NCBI GenBank assembly: GCA_003342895.1
Contig: PTFA01000159.1
Location: 1,535,233 to 1,599,232, forward strand
Source: Casuarius casuarius
Lineage: Eukaryota; Chordata; Aves; Casuariiformes; Casuariidae
Length of the DNA stretch: 64,000 nucleotides
Direction: 5' to 3'
Shown: positions 23,116-34,097 of the stretch, piece after piece
How the letters are laid out: the number at the start of each line of letters is the position of its first letter
Numbering within the stretch: the first letter of the stretch is position 1
Notes under the pieces: generated by a model
Told to the model about the DNA's origin: nothing
Database searches by the model: none
Seen by the model: the letters and a program-made list of their open reading frames with translations, nothing else
Translations under genes and position numbers: made by a program

Positions 23116-24764
23116 TCAACTGTTGATGAAACAGGCACACCTGGTCAAGTAAAAGTGCATGACGCACTGTTGTCGCTAAGATGCTATTTTATTTTTTCTG
23201 TTACTGAAGTTCAAAATCTATTTCTGATGCGGTCATTAGAAATTGTCCTTTACTCCTAAACATTTTTGTTTCCCAGCAAGTGTTATTGTAAAAACAAAAC
23301 AACAGACAGCAACTGCAAACCAGAAATGCTTTCATTTAGAGGAATGATGCATTAGTTAGTGTTTCTAATTAATAGTAGCACTGAGGAGGTCAAGATTGCT
23401 ATCGTGCTTTATAAAAGGTTATAAAGGGAAACTAAATGTAGAGATAAGGCATAAATTTTCCAAACAGCCTCCTTAAGTGACTGAGAATTTCATATTTGCT
23501 TTCCCAAAGTGGCCTGGAGAGACTTTCAGGGGTGTGAAGGATAGTAAGTTGTCAAATGCCCATTGACTTTCAATTAATTAGCATTTTTTTGTCTTTGAAA
23601 ATCTTCCTTTTATTAGTCTAGGGCCTCTTGATATTGAAGAGATTTATGACCATGAGAGCCCCAGTTACTTTTCTTAAATTCTTTAGCTGTTTAGAAATTA
23701 TAGTCTGAAGTGAAACGATATCCTATATTTGAGTATAGAAAGTAATAAGGGCAGGACAGCATTAATGAAAATGAGAACACATATGTATGTGTAAACTAGT
23801 GGAAATGTGCAGCTTTTCTGAAATCTGTAAGTAAGTGAATCTGTAATATTAGTTACTGTAGACTGCTGTATGATCAACTCAGCAGTGATTAGCTGATATT
23901 TGTAGGCGTTATAGCAGATGTGCTTTCTGGATAAATATTTGAAGGTTATATAGAATATTTTAGAAAGCACTGCATGCTCAAGGAAAAATTGGGACTATCT
24001 TGATCCCTTTTTTCCTAAAAGATCTGCCGTTTTTCCCAAGTTGCCTTGGCAGAGTACAGTGCTATGGCTGATGGGGGAGACTAGAGTACATAGAGGGAGA
24101 AAATAAATTCTGGTGAAGTCAGAAGTGGGTAATAATCTGCACATGGTGAGGGATATGTTAATTGACCTCTGTAGATATGTGTCTTGCTGGTTAAGTAATT
24201 AATACATCTGATTTTGTCCATCTCTATTATTCATGTTATGTCTTACTTTCAGTGGAGGCAAGCTATCTTATTTATGGTTTTGAAAACTGCAGTGTGCCCA
24301 GTGCTTTGGAGCTGGGTTGAAACACGTGAAGAGCTCCACTGGTGTATGTAGAACTTGCCTAAATCTGAGATTAGGAGACATAGAGCTGATATCTTAACAT
24401 ATGCAACCTGTGTAAATTGGGTTATTTTAAATACGGCTATTTTGATGCTTTCTTACTTGACTTAAAGTTGAAATCAAAGCATAAATGGTCAATAAACTAT
24501 CCTAAAATAGTTTAGTTTAATATACAACTCGCTGTAGCCCTTCTTCCTTTCAGAAAATACAGACGTTCCTCCATGTGTTATGTTTCTAATGTTCTTCGGC
24601 AATTTCAGCAGGAGGGGGCTGAAATTTGAGTTGTTCTAGAATTTCCTGACTAGACTCCACGTGTCGATAAACACTGACTTGCTGAAATCAAGATTTTATT
24701 TGGGGAATTTACAGATTTTGGTAACACCTTCACAGTGGCGGTTGCTCAAGTAGAGAGTAAGATT
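23116..24764. other. Noncoding stretch, no gene seen
   Basis: AT-rich. The longest frame is 90 codons on the minus strand (23698-23970), hydrophobic by virtue of AT-rich codons and with no domain. A TATA-like doublet ttataaaaggttataaaggg at about 23410-23430 has no gene nearby. Confidence 0.55.
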
Positions 24765-24880
24765 TCTGGTTGGCACTAGCAAAAGAGCAGACGCCTGTAG
24801 AAAGCGAACAGGCTAGGAGTTAGGCGCTCACCTGGAATACAGAAGGCAAAGGTTTAAGTTTTCCTTCCGTTTTATTTGGA
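24765..24880 (+). repeat. Degenerate tRNA-like/hAT-like amniote repeat
   Basis: The sequence ggagttaggcgctcacctgg followed by aatacagaaggcaaaggtttaagttttcc resembles a dispersed amniote repeat. That repeat reads 'TAGTGGTTAGGGCACTCACCTGGGAGGTGGGAGACCCAGGTTCAAGTCCC'. The tRNA B-box-like part is decayed (ggtttaagttt), so a functional tRNA gene is excluded. Confidence 0.45.
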
Positions 24881-25479
24881 TGAATAATCTGAATTCTCCC
24901 ATGTTCCTTGTTCACGTCCTCATTATCAGCCTACTGACGTGTCAGACTCCTTTCAGAGTTTTTTCCTGTTTTATTTAACTAATGAATCAAATATTAACTT
25001 GAGCAGGATCTAAAGGTTTCTTCACTGGACAGTGATATTTCTTTCTTGGCTTTCTTTGTACCCATTAATTTATGCTTTTGTTCTTACTCATTTAACAGCT
25101 TTAAACTTGAGATTTTTTTTTAAAATGTAGAAAATGTTTTTTGCAGTTCTAAATTTGAATGGCTCAGCCCTTGAAACAGGGATTCATGATAGAAATGCTA
25201 AGAGACTTTTAACATGCAAGCAGCCAACCCTTGGATGCTGAAAATACCTTTGTTTTTATCACTGTTGCTCTTTCCATGGTGTGTTTTTTTGGGAGAGGGG
25301 GATTGTGTGGTGTAGAGCAGCTGTGGTAGCAGCATGCCTCTTTATTTATTGATGAAAAATCTCAGGAGGAAATTGTGCATGGAATAGAAAATCAGCTCAA
25401 TTGAAGTCAGTGCTGGACTGCAGGAGATAGTGTTGTTTGTGATATATGCAGTGGTGAGACCCAACAGGATCTGACTTAC
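24881..25479. other. Noncoding stretch, no gene seen
   Basis: AT-rich, with no recognisable open frame, repeat or RNA. A short attgaagtcagtg at about 25400 resembles the core of the old amniote repeats but is too short to call. Confidence 0.55.
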
Positions 25480-25775
25480 CTCTGCCTCTCCAAGGTCGTC
25501 ATCTCTGACAGATTTAGGAGGAATTCCCCGATTCCCAGACACACGGCCTCGTCCAAATTAAAAGTGGTAGCAGCAGGTTTTGATTTAGATTGCAGATTTA
25601 CACTCCTCATCAAGTGTAGGCTGGTGGGGATTTGGCCGAAGTGGCGTTGTGTTCAATCTCCCCGTGTAGTTCCTGGTTGACATATCGGCTATGTCTGCGT
25701 TGGCGAGCGGTGCAGCTCAGCAAGGGGAGATTTGTAGCGCAGAACGGTTGATGCAGGGGACCGAAATCAACACCG
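25480..25775. other. CpG-enriched segment, repeat or regulatory
   Basis: About 15 CpG in 300 bases (caaggtcgtc, gaattccccgattc, ggccgaagtggcg, tctgcgttggcgagcggtg, gtagcgcagaacgg). The part around 25680-25700 (catatcggctatgtctgcgt) vaguely recalls a dispersed turtle/bird repeat containing 'AGCTATGTCTACACTAGCG'. A recently inserted repeat retaining CpGs is therefore as likely as a regulatory island. No gene is seen. Confidence 0.35.
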
Positions 25776-27444
25776 TATGCATTTTGGGAGATTTTTCTTT
25801 AGCCTTGCTTTTAGTCTGGTTCAGTAAACCAAATGCCCACTAGTGACTGGAGCACTCCTGGAGTGCATCTGCTAGTTTAGTTTCACCCAAAAGGAATCCA
25901 ATTCACGCACATCTTGCTTTGGTTCACGTCACAGGCAAAGTGGGGCAAAAGAGAGATTTGCTTCAATAGTGCCCTCCTCGTGTGATGTAAAACGGGGGGT
26001 GTACCCCATCTCTCTGCCTCCCCTAGCACAGAGGGGTCAGATTCATCCCACTGCTTAGCTGTCTCAGCCAGTTTCATTAGCGTAAATATTCTTTTACTTA
26101 CACACTGGGCATTCAGCTTTCTTGTCTTGTAAGGTTCCCTGGGGTAGAAACTATAATTTTGACAACATATAACCCAAAAACCTGAAGTTTGAGGTGTTTT
26201 TATCCCCCCTCCCCCAAGTATTGCAACTCCCGTTTGTCAAATTAGGGCCTTTGCAGGTCCTGATGAAAGGAGGAGGAGATTTTCCTTTGTTAGCACGATT
26301 CCATTGTCTTTAGCAGAGAATTCAACTCTATTCAATTGATTATTATCATTTTAAGAAAGCAAGGGTGAGTCTCCAAATTTTTCTATCAGTATAGGGCAAA
26401 TGTTGTTATGTAGTTATTTGATGACCCGTGACAGCTTCCTTTCTGACATACTTTGCTTTAAAAATTTTTGACAGGTGGTCAAGATGAGGCTATCGTTACT
26501 ATGTCTTACTATATTTTGCAGGTATTGTGGTAATGAGAATGTTCTAAACTCCTATGAAGATCAAATGACATTAATGCTTTACAGGTTTCAGATGTGTGTC
26601 TTTATGTATAAGTTTTTATTCAGACAAAACATATTCCTACAAGCACAGAAGACCAGCGGCACTTACTACACTTTATATGTGAGACAAAGAGGAGAGTAGC
26701 TGCAGAAATTTCCTAGAAGCTACCGTTATAGTTTTATACTTTGAGATAACACCAAGAGAATGCTTGGAGAGTAATGAAGTTAGTCTAATTAGCCTTTTTC
26801 TTAACATGACATCATTGTTGGTAACAAATGTGAAAAGATAGTCTAAAAATGAAAATTAACTGTAACAAACAAGCAAGGGGTAAGAAGGACTACAATAATT
26901 GAAATGTTTGAAATTCTCTGTAGTTTGTTCATATTATGAGTAGTCAAGAATCATGCATAATTCAAGAGCACAATTGCTAACAGTAGGCTCATGTAAGATC
27001 GTTTATATTTGTTTTTCTGGACATGAGAAATTGATCTTTGAAGTGATCCCTGATGAGATTCCGCTTGGTCCCCTCAGCATCTTGGGAGGAGAGTGTTCTA
27101 TTTTCCCTTCTTGCATCAATGAATATTTATGGCATGTAAAATAGGAATAATTTTAATTATGCATGTAGAGGGAAGTATCTGCAATCCTAAGCAAGACACT
27201 TCATTGTAAAATCTACCTGAAGCTCTCACAGGTGAAGTGTGCTCATGCACTAATTGAAGAGCTAAGTTTTGCTGCCTCTTTTTTTCCTGTATCTGGTTAT
27301 GTATGTGGATATATAGATATATATATTTTTTACATAAAATTCTCACTTACTTTAATAATGATGACCATGTTAGTATTGCTTCTGTTTTAGGACCAAGAGA
27401 CAGGCCTCCAGCAGTTTGCAGTTTAAGCAGATAAGAGAGACAAT
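25776..27444. other. Noncoding stretch, no gene seen
   Basis: Frames up to 76 codons, on both strands, without domains. The sequence around 26945-27160 is of mixed composition but matches nothing I know. No RNA genes. Confidence 0.55.
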
Positions 27445-27525
27445 GTGGGATAAAGCAAGTTCATTCTTATTTTCAGATGGAGAACTCTGTCTTGCCTTGT
27501 ATCACACAAAAGCTGTATATCATAA
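27445..27525 (+). repeat. Possible MIR/L2-type fossil
   Basis: The phrase ttattttcagatggagaact followed by ctgtcttgccttgtatcaca recalls the 'CATTTTACAGATGGGGAAACTGAGGCA...GACTTGCCCAAGGTCACAC' core of MIR/L2/L3 elements. The copy is heavily decayed and the resemblance is partial. Confidence 0.3.
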
Positions 27526-28494
27526 CTCTGAAGCAAATTTGCATCTTCTAATGCTTTAAATCAGGTCCTGCCAAAGGACCAAACTTCTTCATAGAGAAAA
27601 TATCTTAAGAAGCTGTGCCACTAGTAGAGCTTATGTTCACAGTAGTTTCACCCATCTCACCTGCCTTCTTCCAACTCACAAAAATCATTCTCTCTATTTG
27701 CATCTTCTCTTGGATGCTGTTTATTCAGAAAATCTGGAGTTTCTCAAAATGGACAGATTTCTTAGTCTACGGAACTTGTTTATGTTACTTTGTTTAAATC
27801 TAGATTTTATTATTATAAATAGACTGAATTATGACATTATTTTGAATGTGTATTTTGGGGGAACATATGATCAAGAATCCTCTGTTTTTGTTTTCATGTT
27901 ATATTACAAAAATATTTGACAGCATTTTTCCTTATGAGCGAAGTGCTACATGCCAGTAAGTGATACGGATTTGAGTTGCAAATAGCAATTTGCAGCTGGC
28001 AAAATAAATGAATTATACAATTAGGGCCAAACTATTAAGGGCATACAGTGAGGGAAAAACTTCAAAGGGTGTCATTTGATGTGAATTTTCTTAGGAAAGA
28101 TACAGTAGCAGTTTCAAAAATTACTCTGAAACAAGCAACTGACTTATTTGATCTAAATAACAAATCCTCTTGCAGATTTGTTTCGGAGAGGGAAAAAAAA
28201 TCATCAGGTTGTTCTTTATGCGCAAATTTAGTACAAATCTTTCACATGTTGTTATTCAGTATGTCAGTGTGCTGTGGGTGTTGAAAAGCTAGCAGAGACT
28301 TTTCAGGCATGTGCAGCAGATGTACAGTATGTGGGAAAATCGAATACCCAGTGAGTCAACAAACACAGCCTACTTTGTGGACAAAACGCATACATCTCAA
28401 ATGTACGGTGAAAGGGAGCTGTGCTTAACAAATTACTGTTATCGTTTAGTCATGTATTTCATTGAAGCTTCAAAATATTGGCATGATGCACCCT
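27526..28494. other. Noncoding stretch, no gene seen
   Basis: AT-rich. Several plus-strand frames of 60-78 codons follow each other in different frames without splice-bounded continuity or a recognised domain. Confidence 0.5.
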
Positions 28495-29240
28495 TCAGTG
28501 GTCGTCCTTCTGCCTCACTGAAATACAACAAGTCACTTTATTTTTAAAAGGAAATATCACTTCAGATGACTCGGGAAATGTGGGGGACAGGTTTGCGCTG
28601 AGCAGCCGGTCTTCCCAGGGGTGAGATTTTGCTCTCCTTCTCTGCCGCTTCCTTGCTGGGTGACCTCTGGCATGTGATGCAGCGTCTCTTGCTCTTGTTC
28701 TCTCTCTTCGTACTTGCACATATTTTGTGCCATTTGGTGCAGTAGTATCCAAGTGTCCTGTGAATGTTGATGAGTTGGGGTAGAGCATGCAGCATGGCAG
28801 AGAAGATGCTCTTCNTGGGCTCGGTCAGGGGCTTGTGGCAGAGCTGGGTGTAGAGCCTTCCTTAGCATGTCCCCGGGAAAGCATGTTATCTGCAAAACTC
28901 TCTTGTCATTTTAATGTATCGCTGTCACTAAACAGTGACTAAAACACCATAAGAGAGAGCTCAGTCATTGGTATTCATCTTTTGGAAGCAGCGGTTACAT
29001 GAAGGACTGAAGAGGATTATTCAGAGCAACTGTGCAGCCAGAACAAAAGAAATATAGTGCAAGAGAAGTTAGTAGTGTGATGGGTATGCCTTATCCTGCC
29101 CCAGCCGTGCAGGGAACAGGCATAAGCAGAAGTCTGGGATGATTGGTGAGCGCACCTCCTCTCTGCATCTTGGCCAGCGCTTGCTGGAAAAAAGCAGCGG
29201 CGCCTTGGCTCACATACGCAGGGAGAAGATGTACGTGTGC
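28495..29240 (-). other. GC-richer segment with overlapping minus-strand frames, unidentified
   Basis: Between 28495 and 28895 three minus-strand frames (77-112 codons) are open at once, and a further 105-codon frame lies at 29017-29334. All three being open reflects composition, not coding selection. The products are Lys/Arg/Gln/His-rich without a domain I know. One base (28815) is unresolved. A decayed transposon or LTR piece is possible, but I see no terminal repeats, polymerase motif or primer-binding site. Confidence 0.25.
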
Positions 29241-30479
29241 TTATTTGCACAATGTAATTGATCTGTTTTTTTTCTATGGAATAGTGAAATACAAAGTCAA
29301 AACATTCCCATAAAAAGTTAATAAACACAGACACTCTCTTGTATTTTTATTGCCTCAGTCTGCCGTCAGTAACTGAGCATGTACTTCAGGGTTCTTTTTG
29401 TTCCATGTAATTTGCATGATTAGTGAACTGAATCACTGCATTTCTGGGGGTTGTTATAGTCTATATTCTTCTGTATTTCTGGCAAGTCTTAGCAGACGTG
29501 TGAGGAAAGCATAACTTAGCTTACATGTGAGAGAGGGAAAAGAAAGCAGGCTCCTTCTGTCCTATTTTTCCATGAAACACAGGAAAGTATTGGAAGGTAA
29601 AGTGATCTGACATTGCTTGCAAACTGAAATATCATATGAAGGTAGTTCAGAGCAGGCAAGAAAATCCTATCCACATCACTGTGCGGTGCAGTCTACAAAT
29701 ATAATCGCAGTTTCCTGTGCAATTTGAATACTTTTAATATAGTGAACTAAAAATTAAAATATTTTCATTTGTATATATTTTCATAGTTGCACAGAAAATG
29801 CCACATTCAATATTTTCAGTAATCTTTCATACTTTATGAACTTTGACACTTCAGTTGCTAACAAGGGAATAACTTCAAATTTTCCATGCAAGAAATTTCT
29901 CTTTTATTTTATAACTAATGGTTGTGATAGTAATATAGTAATAATATAGTTTTATAACCGAAGTGCCATTATGTGCAAATAATGCTCTGAAGCACTGTTC
30001 TTTTGCCATGAAGTAAAAATGACTTTTATATGGCAAAATATTTTGCCAGGCTAGAAAGATACCGCATGAGTGCTTGGTGTGTGACTTGCATGTAAATGCT
30101 ATTTTTAACATATAAATATTTCTGTGTGCTACAAAATACTTCAGCAGCTTAGGCAGATGCTGATTAATGTCAGATTGAACTAAAAAAACCCTTTCTCTAA
30201 ACAGAAACACTTAGGGCTTTTCATTCTGCCAGAAGTTAGGGCTTTTATATCTTCTAGTGTAGATCCAAAGAGGGGATAAGGGCTAGAGTCAGGAGTTCCC
30301 ACAGGATGGAGATTTCAAATTTCTGCTTCCATGCTAAGTTTTTCAGAAATAAGTAGCCTAGCTATATTTAGGAATCTGATTTATGATAAGATTTACAAAA
30401 CTGTTGAACATCTATTGATGCCTACTGAGATCAATGCAAGAGATTATAAAGCTACCTAAAGTAACTGTTATTTCAAAAA
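29241..30479. other. AT-rich noncoding stretch
   Basis: No gene. A minus-strand frame of 111 codons (29875-30210) is made of AT-rich codons and matches nothing. No repeats of known family. Confidence 0.55.
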
Positions 30480-30720
30480 CACTGTGCAAACATCAACTAA
30501 TTAACCTCCAGAATATTTGTGTGAGATATCCTGAGGCTGACAGGGCACTATTGACAGGCAAACACTGCCTCAGTATTGCTTAGGTACTTAACGTCAGGCC
30601 TTTAACTGTGCTTTTGAAGTACCTCACACTCAGCATGACTCTTCTTCCCCGTATCCTTTGAAGCAGAGGTGATCTTGCACTCATTGAGGGGATACTGAGG
30701 CAAAGATTTGAAGCTGTAGT
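30480..30720 (+). repeat. Possible MIR/L2-type fossil
   Basis: Words such as taattaacctccagaatatt near 30500, and atcctttgaagcagaggtga with ggggatactgaggcaaag near 30650-30705, recall MIR/L3 elements. The consensus patterns are 'AATTAATCCTCACAACACC...' and '...GGGGAAACTGAGGCACAGAG'. They are strongly diverged and the boundaries are unclear. Confidence 0.3.
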
Positions 30721-33003
30721 AAAACTTGAGAATTTCAGCATGCTTCTGTGTGTCTAGTAAGGCTCTTCAAGAGGCCCAACCTCGCTTCTGCTTAAACTTG
30801 GCTCAGAAAATCTCACGAAACGTCTCAAGATGCTCTAATACGTGTAAAGCTCTGGCATTAGGTAATTTACACCTATTTTATACGAAGTCAGAGTGGATTG
30901 GGAAACTGCATCTGTCCCTTCTGAGTCTCAAACCAATATCTTAACTGTGGACCATCCCATCTGTGGGACACCAGCTGCAAAAGATTAGATTTGCTCAGCT
31001 CTGCCCACTGAGTCAGTGAGAGAAGGGTGCAGAGCTGGAGTTAGGTAGTTCCTGGTCCCTAATGCACGTGCTCAGCTCTTCAAGGTGAAAAGACTCCTTT
31101 GCTTCTAGTGTCAGTCTTGCAGTTTTTGGACAGTTTTCTTTTTTTAATGTCAGATTAAACACTTGAGACTGTAAACCTGAAGTATCTCCTTAATAAGCGT
31201 ATTTTCTGTTTGTTTTTAGTCCTACGTAAACTGTATGTACCTACACAGTATCTACAGTCTAAGTCCCAAAATATTTGCAAATTTTCCTCTTAAAGTTTTG
31301 GTGAAGATTTTTATAAATCTAAGAGAACAGGTACGTATAATAGTTCATATTATGATAGTTTAAGGACAAAATTACAGTCTGCATTGTGTTGTGTAAGCTT
31401 TCAAAAAAATGGCAGAATAGGAAAGCTGTGGAAAAAGTTAGTCTTTTAATATGTAAGATTGCTTCTATGGGACTATATTATTGCACCTTTTAATGCTTTG
31501 TTTATTGAAATATTCTAAGAATAAGAACTTGGTTTGATGTTCAGCTTAAGCCAAGACTTCTCTTGATCTTCTTGTCATCTAGTTATTTCAGTAGCATTTA
31601 TTTTGCCTCAAGAACTGCCCTGAGAACTGAACTGTTTGCATCTAGTGGATTTCTCTGGCATTGAGACAGGACTGTGTGAGAGGGTCCTCAGTTGGCAGCT
31701 CAGTTTTTTCCCTACATATAAGGGACCGCATAGTAAATGAAGAGTCTGCATGCTTTGAAAATTGCAATTCATTTGGTGCAATACAGTTTGAACAAAAAGC
31801 ATGCTTGGGAAAACTTTTGGTTTCCTTTAAACTGTTGCAGTTGTATGTCTTTCAAATCCAGTAGACATTCAAGATTAAATATGAATGACCTTGGCACATT
31901 TGCAAAGTACAGGATTCACCAAAAGCATGTAATATCTCTCAGCTTTTTACTCTCTGGGCTTTGGGCAAATCATAACTGAGGAGATCAATCACAACTTTCA
32001 CTAGCTTCTCATAATCACTGCCACTGTAGGCAATGTAACTTCTGGAAAATATATATAAAGGTCTGATGATAGTCAGAACTAAATCAGCGCAATGTAAAAT
32101 TCTTAAAATGATTCATTCACAAGGAATATAATGAACTGTGTCTAAGATACAATGTGCTGTTGCCTGATGTACTTTAAAGGAACAGTATGTGCACACATCA
32201 AACAACTGTAAATAAATAAAAGCAAGAAAGCTTGCGATTCTGCACTCCATATCATCCAGGATGTGTTTGTATAAATAGGAAACAATTCCTGCCCTAAGTG
32301 ACAAGCTGTTCTGCCCCACCATGATGCATACATGTTATCTCCTTATAATACATATCATCTCTATACCTTATTCTCTGGCACAAAAGTGTATTGATGTATT
32401 AAACAAGAAGGCTGTTGAGAAATGCCAGAAGTATAATAAAAATATATTGCCCGGGGGGGGGGGAACAAACAAAAAACCACTGTTAAGACAAATGGCACTT
32501 AGACAAGATATGTAAAGAAGCAGAATCTCTCTTCAGCCTATATTTATTTAGCTAGCACATAATCACAGTATTAAAAACTGATTTAAGGATTAAGATACAC
32601 AGGCTTAAAAGATACCATAAAATTTGCTCCATTTCACAGAGGATTATATCTTTAAAGTTTTAATTAGTGATAAGTTTATGAGATGAAGAAAAAAGTCAAA
32701 ATAGAATTTAAAAAGCTGGAAGCTCTTTTTTCCTCTTTTGTGTTGTGTAAACATCTCCCCAGCCCCTGGCTGTTCTTCTGACTCATGAAGCTGTTGGGTC
32801 TACTCAAGAGGATATCCTTTTCCCTCCATCCTGGGAAAGTCCATCATTAACAGAGAGCACCCTTTCCTTTACAGATATCAGCAAGTGAGACATCTTCTAA
32901 GTGTGCCTGTAGCTCCATAATTCTCAACTGTCATAGTAGCTCCTGGAGACTCTAATCAGCCAAAAACTTGAAGCACTTTGTCTAGTTTCTGTAAGCTGAT
33001 CAT
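30721..33003. other. Noncoding stretch with old-repeat hints and poly-G
   Basis: No gene. Around 32260-32310, taaataggaaacaattcctg followed by ccctaagtgacaag recalls the amniote fossil 'ATAAGAAACAGTCCCTGCCCYAAAGAGCTTACA', on weak similarity. A run of 11 G lies at 32453-32463. The longest frame is 80 codons. Confidence 0.45.
32453..32463. repeat. Poly-G run (11)
   Basis: Eleven consecutive G after a CC. Simple sequence. Confidence 0.95.
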
Positions 33004-33755
33004 TCACCCTTCCATTTTTTTCATGTAGTCTACATAAGCCATTTTCCGAAGGCAACATGGGTAGTTAATGGAAACACAGTGAATTGTTCTCAATTCCCTT
33101 CTGCTGTGGAAGCTGCTGATGAGTAGAAAACAAAGATAATGCCTATAGTCTTTTGGTGCATTTTCCCATGAGCTAGACTGATGTGGAAATGGAAGAGGGT
33201 AAATGCTGTGACAGAGACCACTGTGATGAATACGAGTGAGGGAAGGTTGTTTGATCATTTAAACTTTCTAGTCCTTACCCTTTCTGGCAATTGAGGATAT
33301 TCTGGTCTTGGCAGTGAAAGATCTTTGGCATGTCTTTGAATGTGAAGACCTGGAAGAGTGTGAAGGGAGCAGACACTTTCCTTCCATCGTACCGGATAGA
33401 TGTAGTAAGATGGTCTTGTTCCCCTGCAGTTGCTTTTAAAGAAGCAGCTGGAGTGGAGTTCTTGCAAGAAGATCAAGTAACCTATGGAGTGGGATTGTGG
33501 AGTGCGGCAGATTTCTTCAGACTTCTGCAGTTCCTTTACGTGGATCTGTGCCGTTGTACGAGAATAGATCACCGTTTTGTAACAAGCAGGGTTTTTCTTG
33601 GCTAAACATATGCCATTAAGCAGTATATCTGACTTGTAAAACACCGTGCCTTGAATGACCACATACTGGCACTGAACTTTACCTTGTATGTCACCTCGGG
33701 ATTGCTGCTGTAGTTGTAGGCACACTGGTGAATGAGATAGGTAGGCAATGAACAT
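33004..33755 (-). other. Two adjacent minus-strand frames (166 and 84 codons), unidentified
   Basis: A 166-codon frame (33255-33755) is followed by an 84-codon frame (33004-33258) with a 4-base overlap. The first product is Cys-, Ser- and Gln-containing with no signal peptide, membrane span or domain I recognise. Near its end is a donor-like ccagaaagg followed by gtaagg. Another frame also stays open for long stretches here, which argues for composition rather than coding. It could be a decayed gene copy or chance: one or two frames of this length are expected in 64 kb. Confidence 0.2.
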
Positions 33756-34040
33756 CTTTAATCCAGAAAAATGGAGTTGTTCCTCTAGGTTGGTCTATAT
33801 CTTTCACTTTGTTGAGACGTACTGTTACGAACAAGTCTTGACAACTGCTGTAGCTCCATTCAGGGTAAAGCTTATTAGTTTAGCCATATCTCAACTTATA
33901 AATCCATGTAAATATGATTTTAAGCAGGAAATGCTGACACTATTGTGACAGCATCAGTTTGTTACCATATTTTTAGGTTGAAATATTTGAGTTTGTTTTT
34001 CTGATAATATTTAGGTTAAGTAACTACTGTACTCCTTTTT

Positions 34041-34097
34041 TGTGGGGGTTTGTGGGGTGGGTGGTGGGGGGTTTTTTTCTTTGTTTTTTTTTTTCAG
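34041..34097 (+). repeat. G/T-rich low-complexity tract
   Basis: Alternating G-runs and T-runs ending in a poly-T stretch followed by cag. The G-runs (ggggg, gggg, ggg, gggggg) could in principle form a G-quadruplex on the plus strand. Confidence 0.8.

Noticed and set aside
23410..23430. TATA-box-like doublet as a promoter
   Set aside because: TATA-like words are frequent in AT-rich DNA, and no CpG signal, initiator or open frame accompanies this one.
24820..24875. Functional tRNA gene
   Set aside because: The B-box-like element is degenerate and no cloverleaf can be drawn. It is better explained as an old repeat.
28557..28895. 112-codon minus frame as a gene
   Set aside because: Two other frames on the same strand are open over the same bases, it contains an unresolved base, and it has no recognisable domain.
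28495..29334. Endogenous retrovirus
   Set aside because: No LTR pair, primer-binding site, polypurine tract or polymerase motif is visible.
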